From Clavelina lepadiformis (taxonomy: Eukaryota; Chordata; Ascidiacea; Aplousobranchia; Clavelinidae): a stretch of 64,000 nucleotides of DNA. The position numbers and the translations under genes were made by a program. This document shows, one piece after another, positions 13,401-25,900 of this stretch (position 1 is its first letter; every line of letters begins with the position of its first letter). The stretch covers positions 15,996,001 to 16,060,000 of the forward strand of contig NC_135242.1 in assembly GCF_947623445.1 (NCBI RefSeq). Reading direction: 5' to 3'. The notes beneath the pieces were generated by a model. That model ran no database searches and was not told where the DNA came from. It worked only from the letters and a program-made list of their open reading frames with translations.

Positions 13401-14017
13401 ATGAGCATAAAATAAACCAAAAAAGTAGGCTGCGTAATAACGTAATTTTAACTTGTACAAAACGTTCATAACAGCAGCACCGTTATGTAAATTTCATATA
13501 ATTAATGCCAATTACTATTTGAAAGTGTAAAATATTAAATTGTTGAACGTTGGTATCTACAAATCTAGAAGGTTCTTAATACTATACTTGTCTATTAATC
13601 ATTTCTTTTTAAAAGAGCGGTTCCCATGCTCTGAGGAAAAGAGAAACGTAAAAACTAAAAAGTCGACTTAGGTTTAAGGATACATTGAGGTTATATAGTA
13701 TTTGCGTATAGACTAGAAGCTGGTGCAAGCTAGCTATGGGTTATCTCACTCTGTTTTTCCATAACCTCTACGTTTGCTTTATAAAGGCTTTGAGCGAGGA
13801 ATTTTTCCATTGAAATATTAACACGCAACATTAAACAGTACATATAATATCTGAGACATAAAGTCCAATCATTTTCTCACCTGCATTTACCCATTTCCTG
13901 ATCTGCTGATATAATGGTAATATCACAATGTGGAAAACAATTTGCAATGCAGTAAGCAGAAATGAGTCCATTCACACCGGAACCAATGACACAAACTTTC
14001 ATTCTTTTTTGTTTCAT
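10433..14017 (-). CDS. D-aspartate/D-amino-acid oxidase family flavoenzyme, peroxisomal
   Basis: Five exons on the minus strand: 13881-14017, 11774-11997, 11244-11463, 11019-11161 and 10433-10839. They total 1131 nt (376 aa) with all phases matching. The N-terminus has the FAD-binding turn GSGVNG (12-17). Exon 4 carries INCSGLGAREL, the second conserved flavin segment of this family. Exon 5 carries the IGGSYQIGRWD strand, the substrate-carboxylate arginine in VGVRPGR (about R316) and HNYGHGARGFTLFWGCA near the end. The last three residues are AKL, a canonical type 1 peroxisomal signal. The enzyme would deaminate D-amino acids using FAD and oxygen, giving a 2-oxo acid, ammonia and hydrogen peroxide. 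I cannot decide between D-aspartate and neutral D-amino acid preference from motifs alone. A second in-frame ATG at 14002 (MKVCVIG) could also be the start. Intron 1 (1.9 kb) contains a local duplication. Confidence 0.85.
12068..12902. repeat. Direct local duplication with a TATTGA microsatellite, in oxidase intron 1
   Basis: A 42-bp block at 12068-12109 recurs exactly at 12646-12687. A second block starting AAATGTATGCTGAGCATT near 12313 recurs near 12697 and runs on for about 150 bp with scattered changes. A third block containing AATACAACAATGCTT recurs near 12580 and 12880. In the first unit the first and second blocks are about 200 bp apart, in the second unit nearly adjacent, so one copy has an insertion or deletion. 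Between the units is a short TATTGA tandem repeat (about 12600-12625). Confidence 0.75.
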
Positions 14018-14239
14018 ATTTTAACAATACACAGTATTACAGCTAAGCACAGAAGACACTACACAGACCTACCATGACAAATAATCTACCACTGCAAAAG
14101 GACTTACATAGTTCGGTGTTATTGGTAACTTTTTTTCCCCAACAGTTATCAACTGATTAAAATTCAGGGGCAATTTCAAAAAACAAGTAAGCCTTAAATC
14201 AAAGAGCAGTTGTCAGTCAGTATCTGTATATTGGAGAAA

Positions 14240-14368
14240 GGTCTAGTACAGAAGTGCACATCCACTGGATACATTTGTATTCTGTATATATATACTTGTA
14301 TGTATACTGTACTCTCCCCAACTACTCAAACTGTGACGTCATTTGGTTGTGCACTTCTGCACTAGACC
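14240..14368. repeat. Short inverted-repeat element (129 bp)
   Basis: The ends form a 21-bp inverted repeat with one mismatch: GGTCTAGTACAGAAG at the left, and GGTCTAGTGCAGAAG when the right end is read inward. The loop contains a TATATATATACTTGTATGTATA tract and a CRE-like TGACGTCA. It lies about 220-350 bases upstream of the oxidase start codon, so it may also be part of that gene's promoter. No clear target duplication was found. Confidence 0.55.
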
Positions 14369-14798
14369 CGATTTGCAATAATATGTACTAAGTACAGTAA
14401 TGGTTGAGCAATTAATTTTATTGTCATAACTAAGTGGTAAAAAACGCAATTACAGCGCTTAGTTATGACGTAGATACCGGCTCTCATTACATCACAACAC
14501 AAGAAAAAATATCGATGAGTCAAGTATTTCGATCAAGTATGAATAGAAAGTTTCATGTAAACGAAAAGCAATGGGTATAAGTAAAGCAAACTTAGGCATA
14601 TGACAAGAATGTTTTGCGCTAAATAAGCCTAAACTAGCTTACCGTTGATGTATTTGTACTGGTGAACGTAGATGTTAAGCTACAGCTCAGTGTTGGCTGT
14701 TAGCGCGAGCCTACAGTCAAGCATCGGTAAATGTGTAAACAGCAAGAATGTATTACCAGTTCATGTTCTGTAATTTGTGATATTCCTATGGTGAAAAT

Positions 14799-15222
14799 TA
14801 GGGATGTTCCGCAAGAATGATTATTCGGGTTCGTACGAACCCGAATATCTTGAAGGTCGGCACGAACGAATCCCGAATCTATTCGTATTAGAACCAAACT
14901 ATAAAATTTCATCCAAAAGTTGTCAAGTCTTGCTTGTAAAATGACGTAATCGATAAACAAATCGCTTTCTTTCGAAAAATAGTGTTTAAAAAACGATTGA
15001 AAAAGCAAAATCGTTAGGAAAACGACCGTCATTGTTAGTACTGCTGACTCTAGTTTAGCTTTGTCGGGAAACTAGATCATCATTTTTAACAAAAGTCAGT
15101 AATTTCATAAGTAATATTGTATTCGGGTTCGCCATTGTTGGTATTCGTGTTCGCCCGAATCTTCCATAAAGACGATATTCGGCGAATCTATTCGGGTTCG
15201 GGTTCGTATCGGCCCATCCCTA
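14799..15222 (-). mobile_element. hAT-type MITE copy 1 (424 bp)
   Basis: Ends are TAGGGATG inverted repeats, with an 8-bp target duplication GTGAAAAT (14791-14798 and 15223-15230). The interior is built from TTCGGGTTCG/CGAACCCGAA words, including the palindrome TTCGGGTTCGTACGAACCCG near 14822. It is the reverse complement of the copy at 19247-19670, has the same length and is nearly identical to it. Open frames inside it are shared between the copies and carry no known domain. Confidence 0.9.
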
Positions 15223-15230
15223 GTGAAAAT

Positions 15231-15538
15231 AAACATTACTTATGGCTTTGTGCTTATTTTCATGTGCAATGTCTTAGAAAATACTTATGTGCTTATTTTG
15301 ACTTGCATGCTTATTTTTGTCTTGTTTTTAGGTCAGAGTGGCCTACTTTTGACATTTCGACCCCTTTAGTGTACAATTTTGTGCTAAAGATATTGCGAAA
15401 TTAAGAACATGCAAATAGTGTCTCGTCTTTTTTTTAGGAACGTTGATTGTCTTCTTCTGTTCTGCACTGTTTAAGGTAGTATTCTTCTTTCATATCTTAG
15501 TCGTGCTTATTTTGGAATCCACACCGATGGCAACCCTG
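15231..15538 (+). mobile_element. Copy of the 28.2-kb repeat family, left end unclear
   Basis: This stretch aligns over most of its length with 28159-28463. Shared words include TTATTTTTGTCTT, AAGAACATGCAAATAGTGTCT and TGCACTGTTTAAGGTAGTATTCTTC, in the same order and orientation. Its right end is GGCAACCCTG, matching the GGAAACCCTG end of the other copy. The left end is not resolvable and abuts the hAT MITE at 14799-15222. Confidence 0.65.
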
Positions 15539-16012
15539 CCTATACCAAATTCAAACCCCAACTACCAAGCATGTTGTTTTTACATTGTGACGTCATAATG
15601 TCCACGGGCTCGGTCATAACAAGGCCAGCTTGCCAACTCACTTTAAGTTATGTATGCTACTTTCTATCTACGATTATTTCAAACTGTTTCACAATAAGTC
15701 TTCCATCGATAGTTTAAATTTAGCTGCAGGTTATTAAAAGCACTATTCAAAATACATTACCTGGGCTTTCAACTTTCCAAGTTGTCAATTGTTTTTTCAC
15801 GGTTATATGACATTGTCTTCGCTTACAAGTTGTGTTATTCCTGCAGCCACTTTGTTTGTTCTGTGCCAGCAATATAGCGCCTGCAGCCGTGTTTGAAAGA
15901 TGACAATAATTAACGTACCAGCAAGACAAAGCCTAAACAAACACTGACGTTTACGTCATACGGTTTCAGCATTTTTTGGACGTATTCTACCATTATAACC
16001 TATACCTATGTA

Positions 16013-16931
16013 CAGGGTTTTTTTAAGGTTTGGTTTGGGTGACCGCTAAGTAGTTTTAAGAGACCGCAAGTGTTTCATTTAAATACCAAAAAATAGCCAT
16101 ATTTGCTTAAACGAATTATTTATTAGGCTACTGGCAGTGCACAATCACAGAACAAATTTTTCAGGTTCTATCTCATGCAACAAAACAGATTCGCAATCCC
16201 GTTCCCATCCGCCAGCTTCCATTTCTTCGTTGTTTGCAGATTCCAACGCCTTCAATGCTCGCACTGTCACTGTTCGTCGGTCCTTTGTTTTTTGCCACTT
16301 CTCAGCTATCTTTTGTGCATCTTCGTCAGTGAGCTGCTCCGGACCGTTCATCGAAATTTTGATTAGAGCATTCAGGGTGATATCTAGTAGCCTATTTCGT
16401 TGCTTGGTTTTAACACGACATAGAGTCGAAAATCCTCGCTCTGGCCAGGCGATTGCTAGAGGAATTGACAATGCAATGCAGCAAAGTCGATGCAGATCTG
16501 GAAACATTTGCTGGAATACGTTGTCTCGAGCAATTTTGCTGCAGACATCACCGGAATCTTGGCAGAACTCAAATTCTGGCATTGTCATTCTATCTTTCAA
16601 CGTTTGATAGTCATTTAGTACTTTCAAGGTTTGTTCCGCAGGAACAATGTCAAATCTTCTGATAAGCAGCGAGAAATCATCATTCCCATAAAGCTGGCGC
16701 TGAGGGGTATCAAGAGGAATCTCATTAGCATCAAAGATTCGAAAAGCAGAGAGTACCTCATGCTCAGGGCAGACTATTCTACTACTATTCTACTCAGACT
16801 ATTCTAAATTTTAGAAATAGCGAGAAACAATCATTACTTTTCTACTGTAGTTGCAAGTCCAAATTTTGGGAAACCGCTGGAGAAATTTGGGGGACCGTTT
16901 CGGTCCCCCAAAACACCTTAAAAAAACACTG
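16013..16931 (-). mobile_element. hAT transposon remnant (919 bp) with decayed transposase end
   Basis: Left end CAGGGTTTTTTTAAGG and right end, read inward, CAGTGTTTTTTTAAGG are inverted repeats. The element is flanked by an 8-bp target duplication CCTATGTA (16005-16012 and 16932-16939). Both ends continue into GGTGACCG/GGGGACCG words. Inside, on the minus strand, lies the C-terminal part of a hAT transposase. The element is internally deleted and probably not autonomous. Confidence 0.9.
16145..16787 (-). pseudogene. C-terminal fragment of hAT transposase (dimerisation domain)
   Basis: An open minus-strand frame of about 210 codons without a credible start encodes FRIFDANEIP, then SIPLAIAWPERGFSTLCRVK and TKQRNRLLD. 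The ER-F-S-L--K-K---RNRL pattern is the signature of the hAT family C-terminal dimerisation domain, as in ZNF862/KIAA1586-like proteins. The upstream BED finger and catalytic core are missing: the frame is closed by a stop near 16790 next to a short TAGAATAGTAG repeat. It lies entirely inside the element at 16013-16931, which explains its origin. It could not be a functional transposase. Confidence 0.8.
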
Positions 16932-19246
16932 CCTATGTATGCATCGAATCTTTTAATCCTGTTAGCGTGTTTCTACAAAGTCACCTTAAGCAATATTGCT
17001 TTTATATTGTATATTTTTTTCGCCACGTCCTGAAGTGGAAAGAAAACAAAGAACAATAAAAGTTAAAACAAACACAAGGAATAGTAAAATTTCAAGGGCT
17101 TGAAGCATGCGTAAAGTGTAAAAATAGCCTATTTGGTGCTAATCCTAAGTAGATAGGCTACAAAGTTGGACTGGCATGAAGTTGGTTACCGTTTATTCTT
17201 GGTTATTTATTCGCAATTCAAGTGGGTTCCTTCAGGTGGGAAATCGATTCTTACAAGTTGTAAAAGTTACAATTTAAAATAAAGTTTTAGGGATTGCTGT
17301 AAATTAAAAAAATCGTGTATATTAAAATAAACAAGAGAATAAATAAAACCAAATGAAAAGCAAAGTGGCGGGAATTAAGGCTCACATACATAGCCTATAG
17401 AACGAATACAAAAGCCAAAATACAGTAGAAAAGGTTTATTTTTAAGAAATATTCGGTCGACATAGTGTAAACTCATTGTACTAGAGTACCAACGATGAAC
17501 ACTAATATTACATAAATTTATTTTACGTATAAAAATCAAATTATTTTGGATAATTCTAACTGTTATTATGTAAACTTAGATAAATCAAATTAATTAAAAT
17601 AACGCAAATAGTTTTACCAAAATTAAAATAAAATTTTCGTTATATAGCGTTTATTATACTTAATACACATTGAAATAAGTGATATTTAAGTATATTCCCT
17701 TTAAAATGAAATAAATTCAAAGCCATAAATTTGTCTTTATAATGTACTAATTTTTTTTTAAATCGTTTTAAATGAAAGTTTCAATAATGAAAGCAGTTCA
17801 GTATGAGAATTTTTTTTATTAAACGATAAGAATGAGGGTAATGTTAACAATACATCAGTTTGTCAATGTATTTGATCTTTAAAGAATTTATTTAAATTGT
17901 AAATGGGAGTCACAGCATGTTACATATTGTCTATTATCACATTAGACAGTGTACATTAGATAAACTGGATTTAGAAATTAAATTTATGATGAACATGAAC
18001 GATGAACGATGAACACTAAACGTTTTTTCTTCATCAGTTAGCGTTCACTATGTTGCTTTATAGCTCCGTTCGTCATCTGATATTTCATTCATACTCTATG
18101 ATATTTGCTTGTTTATTTCGTCAGCTGTTCGGTACAAAGTTTACAGTTCTACACATGGGGCAATCTTTTCCTACGGAAATGCTACCCGGAAAGATACGCA
18201 ACCTCAAGGGTACGGAGTCATATGATTTTTTTTCGTTGTCCGACTCGGTCACTTTCGCTTCTGAGAACAGTTATCAAAGCTCTGTCAGCTGTCATCCAAA
18301 TTAAATTTCACGATAAAAAGGTTGTTATTTGGGAGTGTTTATACAGAAAGTTACTTCGTCGATCGGTAGGCACAACCCCAGACGTGTAGGTTGCCTATGA
18401 ACACAACCCCATACAGTATAATGTTAACTCTAAATAATATTGACAGCAGTAGCCTATAAGCTTTTTGATAATTTGCAAAGTATTTTGGTTACAGCCTCTA
18501 TTGTGCAATACACCATTTAAATACAGGTATAGATCTATCTCAGCACCTTGTTTACACGCGCTTCCCTAGGGTTGACCCGAAGCTTCGATCGCTATACATT
18601 GGTGACCTCGAGTGCTACAAGTTAATGGTTAGCATTTTTTGCTTTTTTGCATACAATAGCTAAAAATAATCCATAAGCTAAAATGCAATAACGTAATTAT
18701 GACAGTTGAAGAAATATTTTTTTCAAAACGCCCAGCATTGCACCCCGGAGTAAAGGCCTATATGTCGGAATTCTTTCAATCTTCATATTTTTGTAATACC
18801 TCTTTGCTTGTCAGCTTAAATTTTGTAATAACTTATTGTAAGTTGGCTAAGGCTTATTAAGTTAGTAGGCAAGATCTTATCAAACGCCCAGTGGTTCCTA
18901 ACCTTTTCTTACTTATGGACCCTTTGCTGTAATAATTCCTTTCTCGTTAACGCCTAACTGCAAAATTGTTATCTAAAGGGCTATTTATAAAAAAATAAAG
19001 TATAGCCTGCGGACTCCAGGTTGGAGTGTTGGCTAGTTAGATAGCTACTTACAAAAAAGATACCTTTGCTGACTCAGACTCCAAGAGCTGTCAACGGAAG
19101 TAAATTTATCGAATTTGTCTATCTTTGAAAGTTACAGTATTTTCGTTTGTAGTAGGCTAACACAATCAATTTCAGTTACAGCGACAAGTGAATCGTTACC
19201 TGCTTGTTATACCAATGAACCAAAATAACAGAATTACCCTAAATAA

Positions 19247-19670
19247 TAGGGATGGGCCGATACGAACCCGAACCCGAATAGATTCGCCGAATATCGCCTT
19301 TATGGAAGATTCGGGCGAACACGAATACCAACAATGGCGAACCCGAATACAATATTACTTATGAAATTACTGACTTTTGTTAAAAATGATGATCTAGTTT
19401 CCCGACAAAGCTAAACTAGAGTCAGCAGTACTAACAATGACGGTCGTTTTCCTAACGATTTTGCTTTTTCAATCGTTTTTTAAACACTATTTTTCGAAAG
19501 AAAGCGATTTGTTTATCGATTACGTCATTTTACAAGCAAGACTTGACAACTTTTGGATGAAATTTTATAGTTTGGTTCTAATACGAATAGATTCGGGATT
19601 CGTTCGTGCCGACCTTCAAGATATATGGGTTCGTACGAACCCGAATAATCTTTCTTGCGGCACATCCCTA
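19247..19670 (+). mobile_element. hAT-type MITE copy 2 (424 bp)
   Basis: Ends are TAGGGATG inverted repeats. The flanks CTAAATAA (19239-19246) and CTAAATAG (19671-19678) match in 7 of 8 bases, as expected for an aged 8-bp target duplication. The sequence is the reverse complement of the copy at 14799-15222 with very few differences. Both are noncoding. The pair forms an inverted repeat with about 4 kb between the copies. Confidence 0.88.
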
Positions 19671-22600
19671 CTAAATAGCCTAATGAATTTAAACAGCTAA
19701 TATACAATGCAAAGCTGAAATTAATTAGAGCAAAATAAAAATACAAAGAAAGGAAGCTATTAAAATGTGGCTATAATTATTACCGTAGCTTGGCATATCT
19801 CTTCTTGGCTTGACTAATTTTTATTTTATTTGTTGGTGGGTGATTAAATTGCTTTGTTTTCGGGATTCTATATGTCTGTTTTTGAAACTATGTCTGTAGG
19901 TGGGTCTATTTTTGCAACATTATCAGCACCGCCTTAATCCGCTACTAACCACGTCATATCTTTTTGTTCCACCAAGGCTACATTACACGATCTGGGTATT
20001 TTAGAGGACTATACCAGTATGTATATCTGTGTTTCACTTTCATTAAAACTGTGAATTTTTGTTCGTTTAACTTTTAAGGGATGTCGAATTTTCGTCGGAT
20101 AGATTAATTCTATATTATGAGTTCCGCTTTTGATCTTTTTCCTTGCATGGGCAACACATTTTTACCGTGTTTTTTACCCAATAAAGAAACAAAAAGATTT
20201 AAAGAACGCAACACTTAATTTACCAAATGTAAGATTTTACAGAATACTTTAGTTTTTATATTAATTAATAATACTCATAAGTCGCGATGTTTATGGGTAT
20301 TTTAAATAGGTAAATAAAACAACAAATGCATTACCTTGGCAAAAAGGTCTATTTGTCTACTCGGTAACCGAATGATTAGAACGCTTTGCTCACAATAATG
20401 CAACCCATGTTAGATAGGCTTACCCTGTGGCGCCAATAAAAACGTGTGTCTATTTATCGGAGCTTGCATGGTAATCGGTGCAAGGCTTGCTCTGTAACCA
20501 GTAACTTGAGCACTCATCACCGGGTTTATTTAAATCGTGCAAAGACTTTCCTCAATCAGAGAATAAAGATTTTCATACCATATCATTTTGAAGTGACAAC
20601 AAATTCTGTTTATTTGAAAAGTTTTAGTATATTTCGTTACAAATTAGAAATACTGTATATGTTAAATTTTTTAAAAATTGTATAACATTAGCTTTTGCAA
20701 AAGTTAAAATTAACATTCTATAATTTCTTATCTTCTGTAAATTAATTATAATCATATTCCGCAATTCCTTAGGTTCCTCATTTTTCTCATTGCTTAAGTT
20801 GATGTTGTCCTTCTTCCGTCCATCTGTCGACTGTCGTTCATGTTGTAGCCAGATTAGAGAGATTCCATCCCGCTCAAGTTCAAGAAAGTTCATGAGAACT
20901 ATTTCGAGAATAAATGTAGAAGTTCATGTGTAGGGATTCATAACTTTATGATTTGACGATCTGTCGCCCAGGTTTACGATTACCGAACCGGTTATTGGGC
21001 ATTCTGTCCGTTTCGCTTAGCCTAGGCCTATTTCATGCAGTGTTGTGGGCAAAGGCCCACTCAAATGGTGTTGTTATTAGATTCAATAGCGCACTTAGTG
21101 TGCATTTATACACAAAAAGCTAACTTAGGTGGATTTTAATTGCATAGGCAAATTTAATCAATCGTTGACATACTTTCTATATGTACCAGTATTTATGCAA
21201 CATAATGTGTTCTTTATTACAGTATTAAAAGTTTTACAGCAGACAGGACTGCAGGATGTGTACATGGCCAGTGGCTTACTGAAACATCTTTAACTGCACC
21301 TGACAGCCTGTGTTTTAAACTAACAATTACGCGTTGACTCTGAAAGCTGACAAGAAATCTTGTGTACATGCAAAGATGCAAATTTTGCAACTTTGTGATA
21401 CTCGCACCAAAGCCTCAAATCTTTGTTAAATTATTTTAAATCTGTTCGACGATGAAAAAGTTCAACATACAGGTTGGTGAATCTTACGTGTGCAGCTGCC
21501 AATGCACGTTACACTGTACCTGTTTTATAGACGTTATGAAGCATTTATACATCACTAACAAATGCCCTCCTTTGGTACATCAACTATTTCAGGGTTACGT
21601 TTGTTTAAAACCTAATATAAACATCAACTTTCACTCTCAACAACAGTATTCCATGAAATGTGGGAAAAATTACCAAACAACAAAGTTTGAGTTTTGATTA
21701 AATTTCAATGTTTATAATTTATATGGGATCATTTTCTTGATGAAACAGTGTTGTATTATTATGATATTCTCCACAGATGTTTTAATATGGACTTTTTGTG
21801 CAAAGGAACACATTACTAGGTCAACTTACTAGGTCAGCTCCATGTAAACAGGCCTAAAAACAACGCACTGAGGGCTTCTCAACAAAACATCTATGAAAAT
21901 TTATGAAATTTCTATGAAAGTTTCAGTAATAGGTAAAGTTGAGAAGAAAACCAACAGCCACTTCAAAAATCGCGCAATTTGTCACAGCACTTATCCACAA
22001 CGAACATTTGTTACTGTTCACAATGTGTTTTTTACCAGGATCTAACTAAACATTCATAAAAATTGTGCACAGTTCGTCAAAATCTGAGGGCAGTATCCGT
22101 ACAAATAAGCACCAATTTTTTTTTCCTTAAACATGCTTTTAATTATTAACAAATACAAGTCTCAAATATTTATTACCTAAACTTGTCTTGGCGATGTTGC
22201 CACCTGTGGACTTTAATATGTAATGGAATAGAAATGATTGTGTGCTACTGGAAAATATTTAGAGATTAAGCAAACACATGACATCGATGTGCAGACATAA
22301 CAAAAGGCACGCAGGAACTATTCGAGTAACATTTTAAACAGAAGGTTACCTTTATTTGAGCTAATAATTTGAAAGCCAATTATTACTTATAAGTTTTACT
22401 CTTTCTGTATTGCTTATTAGGCCTGTATTATTTTGTACAGGTTGTTTAGTTTAGGTATTGATAAACAATGGCTTCAAAGCTAGTATAAAAACAGCCAACT
22501 GTAATTACATTTTATACTTTTATGCAATCATTATTTTAGGTATTTACATACTTGTATGCACACGGAATTAACATTATTGTTTTATGTTTTTTCATTTTAA

Positions 22601-22965
22601 AAATGTGAACAACCTATATATGCTTAATTAGAAATACTTAGCCACATTTTTCAGCATATATTATGTTCTAAATGTCACCAATCAAATTTCACATATATGA
22701 CATCATAGTAACTAAAACGAGTCATTTTCATCCAAATATGATTGCCTAACTAAAGACTAAGACTCAATACAGCTGTTTGCGATTAACATTCAGCTTTTGG
22801 AAACATTTTGTATTCCTACTAGTTTTTGAAAAAATAAAGCTAGTTTGTTTCCACTAAATCGGCATATTGGCTAAAAGTGTGGAAGTTGGATATAGTCTGT
22901 CTTATCCTAACGTTTATTACCATGGAATGGCTGTGACGTTCGTCTTAGACCCTTTTCAGGTTTTG

Positions 22966-22976
22966 GCCGCCATTTT
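22966..22976 (-). promoter_or_regulatory. YY1-like site, possible CHD1 promoter element
   Basis: GCCGCCATTTT is, on the minus strand, AAAATGGCGGC, a perfect match to the YY1 core often found at TATA-less housekeeping promoters. A TGACGT motif lies about 30 bases upstream. It is 3.5 kb before the CHD1 start codon with no other gene between, so a CHD1 promoter role is possible but unproven. Confidence 0.25.
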
Positions 22977-25900
22977 AGGGGTTTGAAGTATTTTTCGATA
23001 GTATATACTTGACAATGACATTTGTTGATCCACTAAGCTTGTTTTTTAAATTAAAAGCGTTTTGGGCAATGGATTGTAAAGATTTCAATCCTAAAGTGAG
23101 TAGCATACGAATTCACTCAAACATGATAAAAAATATTCTGCCTAGTTTTTATTTTACAGCGCGCGGGATCTTACGCACTGGACTTGTTTGATATGACATC
23201 TGGATTAGTGGGCAGCAAAGCTTGCAACGTAAAATGTGTAAGGGTTTGTATATTAACCATGGCGCAATGCATAGGCTAATTTTGTTTTAAATGTCAAGAA
23301 AAGTTTGAAGTAATCAAAATATTTCGCTGTACTAGCGCATTTTATAATAATAATCTCCATGTAGAGTCGTCTGATCCCATTTACCTTAACTTCGCTTATA
23401 ATCACACTTGCTTGTATTGAAGCCTTTTCCCTACGTCCCTTCAGGTGTCATTAGAAGCAATGTTTACTGTCTACAACTTAGGGAGAAGTAAAAAAGCATA
23501 AGAAAAAAGATACTACTTGGTAACAATACCTTTCCTATCTCGTGCCAAACTTATTTAGTCTCGCTTAATGATTGAAAGATAAAAATCGGTTGCAATTTGG
23601 CTGACTGACCCAACAGAAATTGCAAAATTCGTTCTTCTTAAAAAAGTGCATTCTTTTTGTCCTGAAAGTTGACTCAACCAATTTCTCACCACAAAACAAA
23701 AATTCTCACCTTGCCAAGTAGAAGATGTTGATTTTTTTAAAGAAAATTAAAACTCTGGGGAGGCAAATACAAAATCGAGGATTTTCTTGTCGTAAGAGCA
23801 GCACAGAGTTAACGTTGTAGTGTACTTATGTAATGCATTGTCATAATGCTTTTTGCAAGCTTCATATAGTGACCTGTTTTTCCAACTTGTTCTTCGAACA
23901 CATTATGCTTGTACTTAGACTATAAGCTTAAAACAGCTTTCTTACCGTACTTTAAGGAAGCGCTCTTCATAAAAGACAGAACGGGTATAAGCACAACAAA
24001 ACGGGTAGGTTGACCTTTCTTCAGCAAAGCAGATACTTCCAAAGATTTCTTCTGTTCAGGTTTTTTAAAAACTGTGATAACATTTTCAAAGATCGCCTAA
24101 ACTTATTTCGTAATGTTTTTAATGCTACCCATTGTGACACTTCAGTTGTCGAACGGTGAATGAGTTGAGTGATTAGCACGTAATTATTGTATTGTTTATT
24201 TTTCGCTATTAACTGTGAGAAGTGAAAGCTACGATGCTAACCGTTGTAGTTATAGCACAATAAAACACATGCTTACAAACAATTAACGGTTAGGAAAAAA
24301 ATGGCAAAGCCCAAGGGCTTAAAACATGCCAGATAGCAATAATAGAATTGTGCTATAAAATGGTAAGTTAGCATGGCCACCAAACCCATAAAATAGTTCC
24401 TAAGTTTAATGAATTAAAATCAAAATATCGCAAACAACGAAACAGCTATACTATTGGAAGATGTAGAGGAGATGTTCCCTAAGATTAAAACAAGGGTATT
24501 AACAGACGAAGTAAATATGTGAAGTGGCATGGTTTGATTAAAGTGACAATGAATTTCTTAAATGCGCAATAAATGGATAGTTAAAGAAAACTGCAGAAAA
24601 GAAACTCCTTCCTAGAGACTGGAATCCCTTTTCTGTGGCCAAAAGAAAGCATAATATTTGTTACAAATTTGAATTGGCTTCGCTGAACATGTTGACATAT
24701 ATTTACAAAGTTGGAAGCTGTTTGTTATTTACGCGTTGAGTGCACTCCTTAGATTTTCCTAAAGAATTTTGCAGTTAAATTCTGCAGTAACTTGCCGAAG
24801 AAATTACCATATTTAACTACAAAATGTATTGCACGCTGCCAACCACGAGTTATCGTCTTGCCATAAAAGTTAAAACCACGAATTTTCTTGTGTTTTCGAA
24901 CGCACTGAAGCTGAGTGTGGTGTTTGTGACAGGAATGGGAAAAATCCCTGGCAACAGAAACAAACATTTGTAAAAATGTATTGGAAATTTAAAACGCATA
25001 AATGAGGTGAATATTGCTTGGTACCTGGGACCAGATTAGCGAATCAGGTCTTGGCAGTCAACGTGCCTTACTCCATGTCTTGCGACTCGAACTGATAGCA
25101 TTGACAGATTCCGCTCATCATGCTAGCTTCTTGACTCTCTGAAAGCAAGGATGCTGCTTTATTAGAGGTCGCCATTGGTGGGGTTCAGCCGGTTTGCATG
25201 GGTGCGAACTGGTTGTTAACAAGCATATGTATAGGCCTATGTGTATGTCGGCCTCCGTGTCAATATGACATGCTGCTAGTGAAACAACCAGATGTTAAAA
25301 TATTTGAATCCCACAACTGGAGGTTGTGCCTGGAGAGACACAGATAAGAAAGCAGTGAAAGGTCTCACGCTCGGAATACCAACATAGCGTGAAGTTGGAC
25401 TAGTGGCTGTGTGGTGTTTTAGGTGGTACAGAGGTTTTAGTAATCATTCTCCTTTATATAATATGTAAAGTTATTTTGTAATAAACTGTGCAAACATACA
25501 AATGTTCAAATATGTAAAATAAACTTGTTCAGTTTTATGATGGACAATATTACTGAGCCAATCCTGCCAAGGTTGGTAGATACTATGCTACAGACCATTA
25601 AAAAGAGATAACCCTTTCAAAAGCAACAAAAAATAAAGAAATTATTGCTTTACTGAAAGTAATAATAAAACTTAAAACGCAAAGGAACAGTGAATATGGC
25701 TTATATCAAAATGTCTAAAACCATCTTCAGCAAAATTGTGGATGAAGTAATTTTCAACATGGACACAAAGCCATTTTGTAATTTAGAAGTAAATTGTACT
25801 ACTTAGCTTATGTTTTTAAAAATAAGGAGAATGTTTTTCGTGTTTGCTATTAGTTGATTGATATCTCATCTTTTTTCCCAGCTTTTTCTTAAGTACTCAC

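Noticed and set aside
14700..15032. 110-aa open frame shared with an 87-aa frame at 19437
   Set aside because: Both frames are the same piece of a noncoding MITE in two copies; the shared reading reflects copy identity, not a gene.
18889..18960. hAT-like start CAGTGGTTCCTAACC
   Set aside because: No inverted partner or target duplication was found nearby, so an element cannot be bounded.
21452..21697. 81-aa cysteine-containing frame
   Set aside because: No signal peptide, splice context or family resemblance; treated as a random frame in AT-rich DNA.
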